From Diphasiastrum complanatum (lineage: Eukaryota; Streptophyta; Lycopodiopsida; Lycopodiales; Lycopodiaceae): a stretch of 64,000 bases of DNA. The notes under the pieces were generated by a model. The model ran no database searches. It had not been told where the DNA came from and saw nothing but the letters and a program-made list of their open reading frames with translations. Position numbers and translations under genes: made by a program. Positions within the stretch are counted from its first letter, which is position 1. Each line of letters begins with the position of its first letter. Location: contig CM055095.1 of the NCBI GenBank assembly GCA_029204225.1, positions 43,176,223-43,240,222 of the forward strand, given 5' to 3'. Shown here piece by piece: positions 1 to 10,588 of the stretch.

Positions 1-460
1 TCTTTACAATATGCTCTTCACAATGGAGCTTACAATATGTTCACCCAAAAAAGGGGATCTTTCATCCAAATGGGAGCTTTGCTCAGCCTTTAGGAGAATT
101 ACAACTCACTCAAAAGAGCATTTGTCATCCACTTAAGGAGAAGTTTCATCCACTTAAGGAGAGTGTTCATCCAAGAATGGAGATTGTCAACAATAGGATT
201 GAAAAGAACATTGTTAGTATTGAATATGCACAAGCCTCACAATCACAAATGATTAGGTGTTATGATCTGATCCAAAATAGTTTCTTTTCAGCCTCTGATC
301 TTCAATAGACCTGAAATATGCTTTTGATCCACAAGTTCAACTCACAAAACAAAGGTTAGTAAGATTTGATCAACAAAGCAATGCAAAATCATGCTAGAAC
401 TTGATCAAACATCCAAATATCACCAAAAATGGAATACTTACTGTAAATAGAAGCCAACCA

Positions 461-472
461 GCTCTGATACCA
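461..472 (-). other. primer-binding site (initiator Met tRNA)
   Basis: Reads TGGTATCAGAGC on the minus strand, complementary to the 3' end of plant initiator methionine tRNA. It directly abuts the LTR beginning at 473, which fixes the element's orientation. Confidence 0.8.
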
Positions 473-1127
473 TGTGAAAAATACAGATCCTAAGTGGATC
501 TAAACTCCAAGATCATTGGCTTGAATGCTTGCACTCCAAACTACATAAGCTAGGAATTGGCAACACATTCTATGCTACCTAGAATGCAAAGAACTTGATC
601 AAAAAGCATTTATCACAAATGGAAACTTCCATAAACATCAAGTGCGGCCCAAAATAGCATTATACAGTCCATAATACATCAGCCTATCACTTTTGGAAAG
701 CACCTAAGATCATACACAATAGCTTGAAGACAATACACACAACAATGCTCTCAATGGAGGAAGAAACAATGACAATGATCTATTGATCTCAATGAAGCAT
801 ACAAAAGGTTTCTCCAACCTGTTCTCCACGACTTCCCTACTATTTATGGATGAGGAAGATGACTCTCTCTCCTCTCTCTAGAAGGTACTTGACCCTAGAT
901 ATTCCCTATATAGGAAAAATAGCTAAAAATGGCTTATATGACCAAAATACATCAAAATGGTCTCATTTTGAAGGGTATGAAGTTTGACACTTCATCATAC
1001 TGAAAAAATACAGTAAATAAAAACATTGTGGCCTGGTTCACACGTGTGAAACTCCAGAACCAAAACTATTTACAATTTTAGCCAATTTAGGCCTCAAACT
1101 AGCTAGGAAATGTTGACAATTTTCACA
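473..1127 (-). repeat. LTR of copia element D
   Basis: Begins TGTGAAAAATACAG beside the primer-binding site and ends ATTTTCACA, so it has TG...CA boundaries and 655 bp. It contains CACACGTGTG, a palindromic motif also present in the other copia LTRs in this window. Its partner LTR is outside the window, so age cannot be judged. Confidence 0.7.
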
Positions 1128-1154
1128 ATAATAACTACACTATATTATACACTA

Positions 1155-2224
1155 CTACTCCTCGTCAGAGGCACTAGTGTCGTCATCACCCTGACCCGTA
1201 GAGCGACATGCTCTACATCTGGAGTTGGCGCTGCATGTGCCTGCATAAACACAAACAACAAATACGACAATGGTAAATTTTCGACCAAAGATCAATCTAC
1301 TGATGATATATGCATATAAATAAATTTGATGAAGACAATCATGAATATAACTCACTATGGGGTGGTTGCCCTGATGAGCTAGCTTTGCCACCAAACCAGC
1401 GTATGAATCGCGAAATTCAATTTCATACTCGGCCTTCGATGGATAGCGTCCAAAGTCGTGAAGCTGTAAAAAAGAAAAAATGAATGACAAGTTAAAATTT
1501 TTACCATGAATTAAATTCATATGCGATGACAGTAAAGAATGCATTGTAGAATATAAATGAATTACATACCATTAGGGCCTGTAGGCCTACCTTTCCACTA
1601 GATCCTAACTTAGGATTCTCCATGCCAGGGGTAATCCTACTCACCGCAACCTCCTTCTGCAAGTGATATTTTTCTAGATCTTTGGCCTCATCCTTGTAGG
1701 CCTTCCAATCTGGCTTGGAACACCAGGCAGGTTTTGACTTGCCTGTCCAAAGTGTGCCCCGCACAACATTCCTCTTACGCCGAATCCATTTGCTCATATC
1801 TTTTGATATGGCTCCTGGATCGAACTCATTTTCTTGCTGGAATTCTTCCCGCAACTCCTACATAATCTTGGATTTTGATTCTCCAGGTTGATCACACCCT
1901 TTTTTAAAAAGTCTTGTTCCAAAATAATGAGAACATAACAAATGCAACTTATTAATAAAGTGGTCCCTTTCTCATCCCTCACTACATCCCCATCGACAGT
2001 TAAATTGTAGTGAGGGTTGGAGGATGATTCATCTGTGGCAGCGGGTGGAGATGAAGGGCCTGTTGTGGCGCCTTCTTATGTGTTAAAAGCATTTGCCTAA
2101 TAGCCACCCTTTGTTCTGGCGACATGGTACCAATCAAGCTAGCGGTGTAATCTTCATATACAGACCTAGATCGACGTCGTCCGCTACCACCGCCACTTCC
2201 ACTTCCACTCATGATTGTGTGCAA
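1155..2224 (-). pseudogene. CACTA ORF1 (Transposase_24-like accessory protein), unit A
   Basis: Minus-strand gene relic in pieces. The first exon starts at 2224 or the in-frame ATG at 2212 (Gly/Ser/Arg-rich start, then a motif ending TMSPEQR). A middle exon holds KPAWCSKPDW and GMENPKLGSSGKVG. A short exon holds FGRYPSKAEYEIEFRDSY, and an acidic tail ends SASDEE. Splice sites are visible on the minus strand: GTATGT after the GKVG exon, TTTTTACAG before the FGRYP exon (about 1462) and ATGCAG before the last exon. A frameshift near 2070 and a stop near 1860 break it. The homologue at 18900-20003 shows the same order of motifs. It resembles plant En/Spm second-ORF proteins; the family name is inferred, not certain. 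Confidence 0.6.
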
Positions 2225-3384
2225 CCTGCAGATGCTGAACAGACAAATAAATCATGAAATGAATTCTATCATATGTTGGACAATAATTATTTAGTCGAAG
2301 ATCTGAAAATTGACAAATTCACATCATGAAAAGATTGTGAACCCAACAATATAAGGACTAACTTAAAACTTTCAAACACTCCAAGCTTGAAACAATGGGA
2401 CAAAAAACTTGAATAATGTAATGGTATTGAATAACTTCCACTAACAACATTCTCTCCATGAAATAAGAACCAATTACATTCTGCTTTGCAAATATGTCAT
2501 AACTTGTCCAATGCATACTATCAACAATCAATCACACCACCATCACCACTTGACCAAATTCCTCAAGACAACTAGCTATCCACAAAAGAAATCTTTGTTG
2601 TTAATCTACTCCTTTATGACAATCATTTTTTGCATCAAGCATGCACACTATGGAACTAAAATTTCTCCCTACCACCAAGCAACAACAATATTCATATCTA
2701 CAATGTCATGACCAATCCAAAAAAGAATTACAAATGACTTTATCCTCTTGATTGTAAAAAAATGCTTATCAAACTTCAAATATGTGAACATTCTTATGAA
2801 AAAAAAAAGTCTCGCACATTTGAAATACTTTACTAGAAATTGAATGTTTTGACGGATGTTTGTGTAGCTCATCAGACGGAGAATCTAGTGATGAAGGCAT
2901 AAATGTCAACAAAGTAAATCAATATACCATATCCTACAATGATTTTTTCAAGTTAACTATTACCGATTTTTGCAAGAAACAACGTACTTACAATTTTTTG
3001 TAGGCCAATTATTATCAAGAATGAATGTCGTGAACCTGCGTCAGATGCGACAGGCAAGTGTTCTGTCAAAGATGCATTGTCAATGCTCACTTGTGGAAGT
3101 ATGGAAGAGGAGCGGATGGTCACACATCAAATCCAGAAGAGATTGAGGTTTGCTTTAAAAGCTAACACACTTATGGCATTTATTATATTTTTTTAAATAC
3201 TAGGATATCTAGGTAACCGTTGACTTGTTTAAATGACACATTCTCTATCGATTTGTTTAGACACACCATCGAATGCCATTACATGGTCTTGATCCATCCG
3301 TATTAAATTCCAAATGAAGAAAAATCTTGATACAAATGAGAAAACAAAGAATGAAAAAAATAGAAGAAGGCGCTAGTGGATTGC
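1592..3384. repeat. tandem duplication inside CACTA A, unit A
   Basis: Carries ORF1 exons (minus) followed by the start of the transposase (plus). The same order recurs in 3411-4899. Matching starts at TTTCCACTAGATCC and ends at AGTGGATTGC. Unit A has an extra stretch of about 290 bp (2323-2610) that unit B lacks. Its transposase-associated exon has two stop codons where unit B keeps coding triplets, so unit A is the more decayed copy. Confidence 0.8.
2850..3384 (+). pseudogene. transposase N-terminal exons, decayed copy (unit A)
   Basis: Parallel to the better copy at 4368-4899. It includes a Ser/Asp/Glu-rich first exon (2870-2930), an intron acceptor TTTTTTGTAG at about 3002, and a Cys-containing exon whose frame holds two TGA codons near 3030. 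The part after the second intron (acceptor before ACACACCATCG) again encodes MPLHGLDPS. It is then cut off at the start of unit B. Confidence 0.55.
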
Positions 3385-3410
3385 CACTAGATCCTAACTT
3401 AGATCCTACC

Positions 3411-4058
3411 TTTCCACTAGATCCTAACTTAGGATTCTCCATGCCAGGGGTAATCCTACTCACTGCAACCTCCTTCTGCAAGCGATATTTTTCTAGATCT
3501 TTGGCCTCATCCTTGTAGGCCTTCCAATCTGGCTTGGAACACCAGGCAGGTTTTGATTTGCCTGTCCAAAGTGTGCCCCGTACGACATTCCTCTTACGTC
3601 AAATCCATTTGCTCATATCTTTTGATATGGCTCCTGGATCGAACTCATTTTCTTGCGGGAATTCTTCCCGCAACTCCTAAATAATCCTGGATTTTGATTC
3701 TCCAGGTTGATCACACCCTTTTTTAAAAAGTCTTGTTCCAAAATAATGATAACATAACAAATTATCAATAATGCAACTTATTAATAAAGTGGTCTCTTTC
3801 TCATCCCCCACTACATCCCCATCGGCAGTTAAATTGTAGTGAGGGTTGGAGGATGATTCATCTGTGGCAGCGGGTGGAGATGAAGGCCTTCTGCGGCACC
3901 TTCTTCTGTGTTAAAAGCATTTGCCTAATAGCCACCCTTTGTTCGGGCGACATGGTACCAATCAAGCTAGCGGTGTAATCTTCATATACAGACCTAGATC
4001 GATGTCGTCCGCTTCCACTTCCACTCATGGTTGTGTGCAACCTGCAGATGCTAGACAA
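3411..4058 (-). pseudogene. CACTA ORF1 fragment, unit B
   Basis: Minus-strand duplicate of the first and middle ORF1 exons. It has the MSGSGSGRHRS start, the TMSPEQR motif and the GMENPKLGSSGKVG end. The two C-terminal exons present at 1155-1462 are absent here, because the tandem duplication ends inside the gene. A frameshift follows the KKVPQ codons, so no full product can be made. Confidence 0.6.
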
Positions 4059-4516
4059 ATAAATTATGAAATGAATTCTATCATATGTTGGACAATAATT
4101 ATTTAGTCGAAGATCTGAAAATCGACTTTATGACAATCATTTCTTGCATCAAGCATGCACACTATGGAATTAAAATTTCTCCCTACCACCAAGCAACAAC
4201 AATATTCATATCTACAATGTCATGACCAATCCAAAAAAGAATTATAAATGACTTTATCCTCTTGATTGTAAAAAAATGCTTATCAAACTTCAAATATGTG
4301 AACATTCTTATGAAAAAAAAAAAGTCTCACACATTTGAAATACTTTACTAGAAATTGAATGTTTTGACGGATGTTTGTGTAGCTCATCAGATGGAGAATC
4401 TAGTGACGAAGGCATAAATGTCAACAAAGTAAATCAAGATACCATATCCTACAATGATTTTTTCAGGTTAACTATTACCGATTTTTGCAAGAAACAATAT
4501 ACTTACAATTTTTTGT

Positions 4517-4653
4517 AGGCCAATTATTATCAAGAACGAATGTCATGCACCTGCATCAGATGCGACAGGCAAGTGTTTCGTCAAAGATGCACTGTCAATG
4601 CTCACTTGTGGAAGTATGGAAGAGGAGCGGATGGTCACACATCAAATCCAGAA
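4517..4653 (+). pseudogene. transposase-associated (Cys) domain exon
   Basis: After the acceptor TTTTTTGTAG the frame reads NYYQERMSCTCIRCDRQ and then VNAHLWKYGRG. The CTCxxC pair and the V-x-AHLWKYG stretch match the N-terminal transposase-associated domain of plant CACTA transposases. The frame is open through this exon and ends at a possible donor after the codons for NPEEIE. Confidence 0.65.
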
Positions 4654-4774
4654 GAGATTGAGGTTTGCTTTAAAAGCTAACACACTTATGGCATTTATTA
4701 TATTTTTTTAAATACTAGGATATCTAGGTAACCGTTGACTTGTTTAAATGACACATTCTCTGTCAATTTGTTTA

Positions 4775-5111
4775 GACACACCATCGAATGCCATTACATG
4801 GTCTTGATCCATCCGTATTAAATTCCAAACGAAGAAAAGTCTTGATACAATTGAGGGAACAAAGAATGAAACAAATAGAAGAAGGTGCTAGTGGATTGCT
4901 GCAACATCTAATGAGGAAGACAGTTGCAGTTGATGATAATGATACTGAGGTACTACACGATGAAGCAATGCATGACTTGTTTCAATCATATTTTACAACC
5001 AACAATGAACGTGCACACTCAACGGGTGGAGAGAACATGGATGAAAGTGAAGAGTTGCATGATGATGAAAATGAAATATTACTACGCAAAAAAGCCGACA
5101 CTCCCTTATAA
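4775..5111 (+). pseudogene. transposase linker exon (acidic)
   Basis: Starts after an intron acceptor (TTTGTTTAG). It encodes MPLHGLDPSVLNSKRRK, a basic helix-like run, then an Asp/Glu-rich part ending LLRKKADTPL and a stop. In family members an acidic stretch of this kind lies between the Cys domain and the LYPG motif of TNP2. The ATG at 4788 is probably internal to the exon and not a true start. Confidence 0.55.
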
Positions 5112-5189
5112 ATGCATTATACTGTTTGTTAGAATTTAGGGTTATGCATTCATTTTTACAAACACAATATTCGTTTTTAGTCTATTACA

Positions 5190-5880
5190 AAAAATACTTC
5201 CAAAAGACAATGTGATGCCGAGAACGCAAAAATAAGCTCGAAACATGTTGAGCAAGCTTGGAATGGATTACGAAAAGATTCATGGTTGTCCAAGTGACCA
5301 CATTTTATATAGGGGTGTGCATTCAGAGAAAGATCAATGTCCAACGTGTGGCACATCACCATGTAGAACAGTCGTTTAAGGATCGAGTGTGCCACAAAAA
5401 GTGTTACGTCATTTTCCTATCATTCCACGACTGCAACGTTTGTTTTGATGCAGGTCTTTGGCACAACTAGTAGATTGGCATATTAAGAATTGATCTATAG
5501 ATGATGTTATGCGGGTACCAAGTGACTCACCTGCATGGAAACATATTGATGAGCAATGGTCCGAGGTCAAAAATGAACCTCGTCATTTACAATTTGGTTT
5601 AGCACACGTGGCCAGTTGTTCTTGTTAATTATAATAAACGTGGGTGAATCTGTATAGAAACATATAATTGGTGCAAAGGACAGTGTTGCAGCACGTCAAG
5701 ACTTGGAGATGGCTAAGGTGAAGAGACCTTATTGGATTCAAAATGATGAAAGTGGAATGACAAGTACTTCTAGCGTGCCATGGATTCTAAAAGCGGGAGA
5801 GTCTCACATGTAAAAAATGTCATAAGACGAAAAAGAACTCCAACTGGCTATGCACATTCCTTGTGCAGCCATTAGAGGAG
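5190..5880 (+). pseudogene. TNP2 transposase core fragment
   Basis: In one frame the DNA reads through MLSKLGMDYEKIHGCPSDH, CPTCGTSPC, VLRHFPIIPRLQRLF, SLAQLVDWH and MRVPSDSPAWKHID. These are characteristic blocks of the plant TNP2 (Transposase_21) family. At least four in-frame stops interrupt it (near 5216, 5360, 5437 and 5489). After about 5640 weaker similarity continues (AARQDLEMAKVKRPYWIQ) to about 5880. The parallel region in CACTA B is at 47160-48304, minus strand. Confidence 0.8.
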
Positions 5881-6089
5881 TTCTAAATCCAAAAAAGACC
5901 CTTTGTAAAGATACTTTTTATATTTTTTCTCAAATTTTGCTTACACATGGACCAATCAAAACACTCAAATTTGAAATCTACGTAACGTAGCTCATTTAAA
6001 TTAAAAAATGTTTTCTTAATAATGTTATAATTCGGCGCCGGGGGCAGCCCACAAACATGACATGTTATTCATAGTATAATATGCAATTA

Positions 6090-6504
6090 TCATTTAAAAT
6101 AGCATAACTTTTTAACCGTAGCTCTGATTGAGATGAAAATTATATCGTTGGAAAGTGCTCGACGAGAGCTTTCCAATGGTACCTAGGTGACCTACTTTTG
6201 AGCTACCGTTCAAAAGTTATGGCTGACCAAAATTTTAGACCCCAAAAAAAAAAGTCCACATAGCTCTCTCGTGCGCGGATAGAGTACCCTCTCACTGAGA
6301 GGGTACTCTATCCTTGCACAAGAGAGATATGTGGAGTTTTTCTTTTTTTTTTGGTCTGAAACTTTGGCCGGCCATAACTTTTGAATGATAGCTTGGAAGT
6401 AGGCAATGTAGGCACCATTGAAAACCTCTCGTTGAGCACTTTCCAACAGTATAATTTTCGTCTCAATCAGAGCTATGGTTAAAAAGTTATGCTATTTTAA
6501 ATGA
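6090..6504. repeat. foldback (MITE-like) inverted repeat inside the transposase gene
   Basis: A 415-bp near-palindrome. The left arm begins TCATTTAAAATAGCATAAC and the right arm ends with its reverse complement. The arms meet near 6297, where TACCCTCTCACTGAGAGGGTA is close to a perfect palindrome. The arms are about 200 bp each and mostly complementary with scattered mismatches. It lies in a presumed intron between two TNP2 blocks. No clear target-site duplication is seen. The transcript would form a long hairpin. The same structure recurs at 60063-60477. Confidence 0.8.
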
Positions 6505-6548
6505 ACTACAAATGGTAATGTACATAGAATGGTTAAGCATCGAAACTA

Positions 6549-7340
6549 GTGTGGGAAGAAATGAAAAAAATTTGGGCAGAAAATGAATTTATTTTGGTAA
6601 TTGACATTAATAAACTTTGTCAATCTACGTGGCATTCCTTAAAGAGTCTTTCTTGGATTCAGAATTCTTCTAATGTCTTTCACCAAAGTGGATTAAAATC
6701 TCACGATTGGCTAAAGATGTTGCAATTCATTTTTTCGATTGCTATTCGAGGTTACTTAGGAGACAATCTACAAAGTACTCTGTACAAATTAGCATCAATT
6801 GTCAAGTATCTACAAAACTCATTTGTGACTAGGGACATTAAGATAGACATGACAATACAGAACCAAATGCATCATGTTATTTGTACATTAATATTTTATG
6901 TAATGTTTATCTTGTAGGTGGATCACCTCAAAGGAGATCAAATGGAGTGAATTGCATTCGAAACAACAAGAAATGATTGAAACTATGTGCTTGCTAGAAA
7001 GAGATTTTCTGACTTCTTTCATGGATATACAAGTTTATGTACTTGTGCATTTGGTTGATGAAATTTCCATCGTCGGGCCAGTGCACATTAGATGGATGTT
7101 CTACCTTGAGCATTTTATGAAAGTTCTAAAAGACTTTGTGAGACAAAAGGCAAGGCCATAAGATAGCATCGCAGAAGGTTGGCTTGTTCAAGAATTATTG
7201 TTTTACACCACATAATATTCCTTACAAATACACCCTAGGGCGCCAAAGTTACGGCATACTGAAGAGGACGAGCGCGTCAAAGGTGAATTACATCAAGGAA
7301 AAGGAGTAAGAAAAATGTCTATGTCGTTACGAGAAAAAAT
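6549..7340 (+). pseudogene. TNP2 C-terminal and DUF4218-like part
   Basis: Encodes SGLKSHDWLKMLQFIF and AIRGYL, then, after an intron-like break at 6918, VLVHLVDEISIVGPVHIRWM and LKDFVRQKARP. The blocks GLKSHD, VHLVDE and GPVHxRWM are the standard motifs of the TNP2-DUF4218 junction in CACTA transposases. After a stop at 7159 similarity goes on with SIAEGW and PRAPKLRHTEEDERV. Two reading frames of 122 and 69 codons are still open. Confidence 0.75.
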
Positions 7341-7689
7341 TGGCACTTTCATTTTATACAATTGCGAAAGAATGGACACGAAGAAGCCTTGAGACGAAAC
7401 AGGAGAAGGAACAGGATGGTGACTCGCCATTTGCATGAAAATGACGAGCCATTAAACAATGACCTTCTCGATGCGCATGTGAATGGATCTATGATACTCT
7501 TGAAAAAGCAATGGAATATAGTAAACACGTGATAGAACAAGAGTGGGAATTCACTTGCAATTATTCATGGCATGTAAGTAATGTTTTAATTTTAAAAGGG
7601 TAATATAAATTTGTTTATTAAGTTTTTTCTAGCTCAAAGTCCTAAACCCTAGAATGTTCAAGATATGTTGTGCTAAATTTTCAAGATAT

Positions 7690-8450
7690 GTTGTGCCAAT
7701 ACAAAACATACAATGTCATGTGGGCATACGGATATCACTTTCGTGTTGAGGGCATTGACACCAAAAGAAGCACATATGATTGTGGCATAATGGCAAACTT
7801 TCAATAGAAGAGTTGTCTAATGCATGCGACACAAACATCATTTCAGGTGACCTAGGCTATGTCGGCACACTTCAACATATTTATGAGGTCGACTATGGAA
7901 GTAATGGAAAATACTTGATCTTTGATGTGAAATGTTTCAAAGACTTTTTTGTTCGATCGCTTTGAACACAAATTGTGATCACATTGTGCACTGATTTTAT
8001 TTGTCAATTGTAGATCATACTTCATCCGGATCGATTATCCCCTCAGTGATTATATGTTGTCCAACCCAATACAAGATCACGACATATATTTCAAGACAAA
8101 GATCTTGCATCAAATATGTCAAACGACTTGCACGAGAAATCGGAAATCGATCCAAAACCCTTGATCGAGCAAGAAATCCAAGTTCCATTTGATGCTGAAA
8201 TCATTGAAGAAGAGATCGCAAATGAAAATATGAACGTAGAAAGGAAATCGCCGATGAGAATGCCACGTTTCGATGAAGAATGGCCAGAGGAATAAAGTGA
8301 TGATGAAGATTATCATAACTCTTATACTCATGGGCGAAGAAATTTATGATTGCAATTAGAATTGGATTCAGATGAGTGTATGGACTTAGATAATGACGAG
8401 AATGAGACACTATTTGATGAGCAATGTAATGAGAATATTGACTTATAATA
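7690..8450 (+). pseudogene. DUF4216-like C-terminal part of the transposase
   Basis: One frame gives WAYGYHFRVEGIDTKR and another DLGYVGTLQHIYEVDYGSN, which match the DUF4216 end of CACTA transposases (usually GY-x-FH followed by YYGVL-x-DI-x-E-x-DY). The C-terminal tail (8090-8450) is acidic and ends with NENIDL before a stop near 8447. Frameshifts separate the pieces. Confidence 0.65.
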
Positions 8451-8779
8451 TTGACTCACAATTTAAATGTTATTGCAAAGACTGCTTGCACTAGTATCAC
8501 AAAGATTGTATGCACACTATTGGCATGACCTCAAGTTTCAAGTATGTACTATGGACCTAAGTTGCACCCCCTTCTGGAATGCTGTGTTCCAATCGCGTTC
8601 TAGACCGCTACGTTCCGGAACGGATTCGGGTCCAGAAAGCTGCGTTGTAGAATGTAAGGGTCATGCGTTGGATTGTGTTCAAATTTTACTGAATGTTAGT
8701 CGATGGGTTGTGGACCCGAACAAACCCATAAAGCTGTTTTCTAGACAGATAAGAGGAATAGCACATAATATATTTTGAT

Positions 8780-9590
8780 GGACTTGGATATGATATTAGG
8801 GTTTTCTCACTCCTACACTGAACCAAATTAAACCTTATTAGCCTCAATCAAACCTCATTAGCCTCACCAATTAATAAGAGTTACCAATGATGATTTAATA
8901 AGAGTTACCAATTAATAAGAGTTACCCTCAAATCTCTCTTTCTTTCACTCTTCATATCTCTATTACCAATGAGGATTGTGAGGAGAGAAGGAGTTTTCAA
9001 TTGAGGAGCAAATGAGCTAATGAGCGATTTTCAAAAGGAGGCGCTATCATCATTGTTGATTGTGAGAAGCATATAGGGTGCTAGCTAAGGAGTAGAGTAG
9101 ATGAGGTTATGCAGGTTTTCAAGACAAACAAACACATGCAAGGTGCATTGACCCCTTAAGTATTGCGAAGAAATTGAGCATGAAACTTCAACCACGTATG
9201 ATTAAGTGAACTTGAGGACTTAGGAGATTGTGACATACCTTTTTAGCTATATATACCAACACATCCCTTAAACTACTGCATGAATCAAAATGGACCTCCA
9301 TGGCTTACTATGAACATATGTTAGTCTACAAAGACTAGGACCTATGGCTTTGATATTTGATGATCGTAGATATGAGACGATGCTACTTGTAAAATTAGTT
9401 CAATAATAGACAAAGGATTGACACCCGAATGTATTTGTGAATGATATATCTCAATGACCCCTTAAATCCGTGATCTTACTTTTATGCTTATTAATATAAG
9501 ATGAAAGCCTATATCATCTTTACGGACATACCCTATAATATCAAAGATGGAGATGTTATATTGAACCCAAGAACCGAAACCCATGTTTTC
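8780..9590. other. non-coding interior of CACTA A
   Basis: No gene seen. It contains three short direct repeats of TTAATAAGAGTTACC between 8871 and 8925 and otherwise unremarkable AT-rich DNA. It also recurs in the downstream copy (62753-63564). Confidence 0.6.
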
Positions 9591-9592
9591 TT

Positions 9593-9708
<116 letters not shown>

Positions 9709-10003
9709 TCTCAATTTCTTTTCTCAAAACAAAAAATTGAAACCAAAAATCAAAGTCAACTCATTCTCTGTCTCTTTCATTCTCAATTTCTCTCTCACAA
9801 ATTCAATCACTCACACACACACACACTCTTTAAAATCAAATGTCACAATTTTTTTTACACACACACACTCTCTGTTTCTTTCTATCTAGCTATTTATCTC
9901 TCTCCCTATCTATCTATCTATCTATTTATCTCTTTCTATCTATCTATCAATCTAAAATATGTAAAATCAACTAAATTAATAAATGAAAACCTCCAAAATA
10001 TGA

Positions 10004-10125
10004 ATCTCCAAGCTCCCCAAGCTCCAAGCTCCAAGCTCTGCAAGTTCCCAACTCTCGAAGCTCCCCAAGCTCCAAGCTCCCCAAGCTCTCCAAGCTCCAA
10101 GCTCCTCAACCTCCTCCACTTCCAA
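10004..10125. repeat. CAAGCTCC minisatellite
   Basis: Roughly a dozen degenerate copies of CAAGCTCC / CCAAGCTC in about 120 bp (for example AAGCTCCCCAAGCTCC). A long open frame covers it only because the repeat lacks stops. Confidence 0.85.
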
Positions 10126-10184
10126 GCACCAAGATTTCTCTGGAAAGGTAGCGCGAAAATGGAGGTCGTGGGAAGCTATACAAA

Positions 10185-10554
10185 CACAGTGTCGGAATCC
10201 GACATCCATAGGATCCATTGAATTTCGACATAATTTTTAGAACTTAAAATGTCCAATCATCGACACGGATTGCTGATCTGGATGTCAGAATCTGACATAT
10301 TTAAAAATGTGTCGGATTCCGGCATCCAACTAGGATGCCAGCTCAAAGAAAGTTTGCCACATGGCACCCACGTCGGATGTCAAAATTTGTCACAGATTTT
10401 ATATGTCAAATTCCGACATCCAATTTAAAATTCTATTCCCATCAGCTATAGGAGGCAGCAGGAGTTTGTTTTTACGGGGATTTGACAAAGGTGTCACATA
10501 GCGACATGTCGGATTTCGACATTTAATGGGATTTTCCGAAATTTGTCACAACCA
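10185..10554. repeat. subterminal repeats of CACTA A (palindromic GTCGG...CCGAC)
   Basis: At least six imperfect copies of a palindrome around TGTCGGATTCCGACA: at 10191 (GTCGGAATCCGAC), 10281 (GATGTCAGAATCTGACAT), 10309, 10406, 10502 (ATGTCGGATTTCGACAT) and 10554. Clustered short repeats next to the termini are the binding platform for the accessory protein in studied En/Spm elements. Here each repeat is itself a palindrome. The same motif occurs at 15765-16090 and 18290-18380 in the related element. Confidence 0.75.
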
Positions 10555-10585
10555 CATGTCGGAATGAGCGCGTTTTGTAGTAGTG
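10555..10585. repeat. right terminal inverted repeat of CACTA A
   Basis: Read on the minus strand from 10585 it starts CACTACTACAAAACGCGC, the classical plant CACTA terminus. It matches 23 of 31 positions, without gaps, of the left terminus of the related element at 15750-15780. The 3-bp target site would be ATG (10586-10588) on this side. Confidence 0.8.
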
Positions 10586-10588
10586 ATG

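Larger units (their letters stand above)
1..1127 (-). mobile_element. Ty1/copia element D, right part only
   Basis: The right end of a minus-strand copia element. A reverse-strand primer-binding site abuts a 655-bp sequence that starts TG and ends CA, as a 5' LTR read on the minus strand should. Bases 1-460 would be the untranslated leader; no coding sequence is visible there, only a short tandem motif around CATCCACTTAAGGAG at 121-180. The gag-pol body and the other LTR lie left of the window. The element sits against the 3' side of CACTA A ORF1, so it probably inserted into that transposon. Confidence 0.75.
3411..4899. repeat. tandem duplication inside CACTA A, unit B
   Basis: Second copy of the ORF1/transposase-start block, roughly 95% similar to 1592-3384 by eye, with the 2323-2610 stretch deleted. 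It joins on to the rest of the transposase gene, so this is the unit in the original position for the transposase. Confidence 0.8.
4368..8450 (+). pseudogene. CACTA transposase (TNP2 family), element A
   Basis: Overall span of the main transposase relic; domain pieces are listed separately. Order along the plus strand: Ser/Asp-rich exon, Cys-type transposase-associated exon (4517-4653), acidic linker (4775-5111), TNP2 core (5190-5880), foldback insertion (6090-6504), TNP2 end plus DUF4218-like part (6549-7340), intron with GTAAGT (about 7566) and DUF4216-like end (7690-8450). Plant TNP2 transposases excise and insert CACTA elements from the nucleus. Many stops show that this copy is dead, but domain order is intact. 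Confidence 0.75.

Noticed and set aside
1150-1160. CACTACTAC as the left terminus of CACTA A
   Set aside because: It is the end of ORF1 (Asp/Glu codons plus stop on the minus strand) and is not followed by the AAAACGCGC block or subterminal repeats.
6210-6446. 78-codon minus-strand frame
   Set aside because: Lies entirely inside the foldback inverted repeat; no protein-like composition and no family motif.
8467-8778. 103-codon plus-strand frame after the transposase
   Set aside because: No domain motif, beyond the end of the CACTA reading frame, and not supported by any related element in the window.
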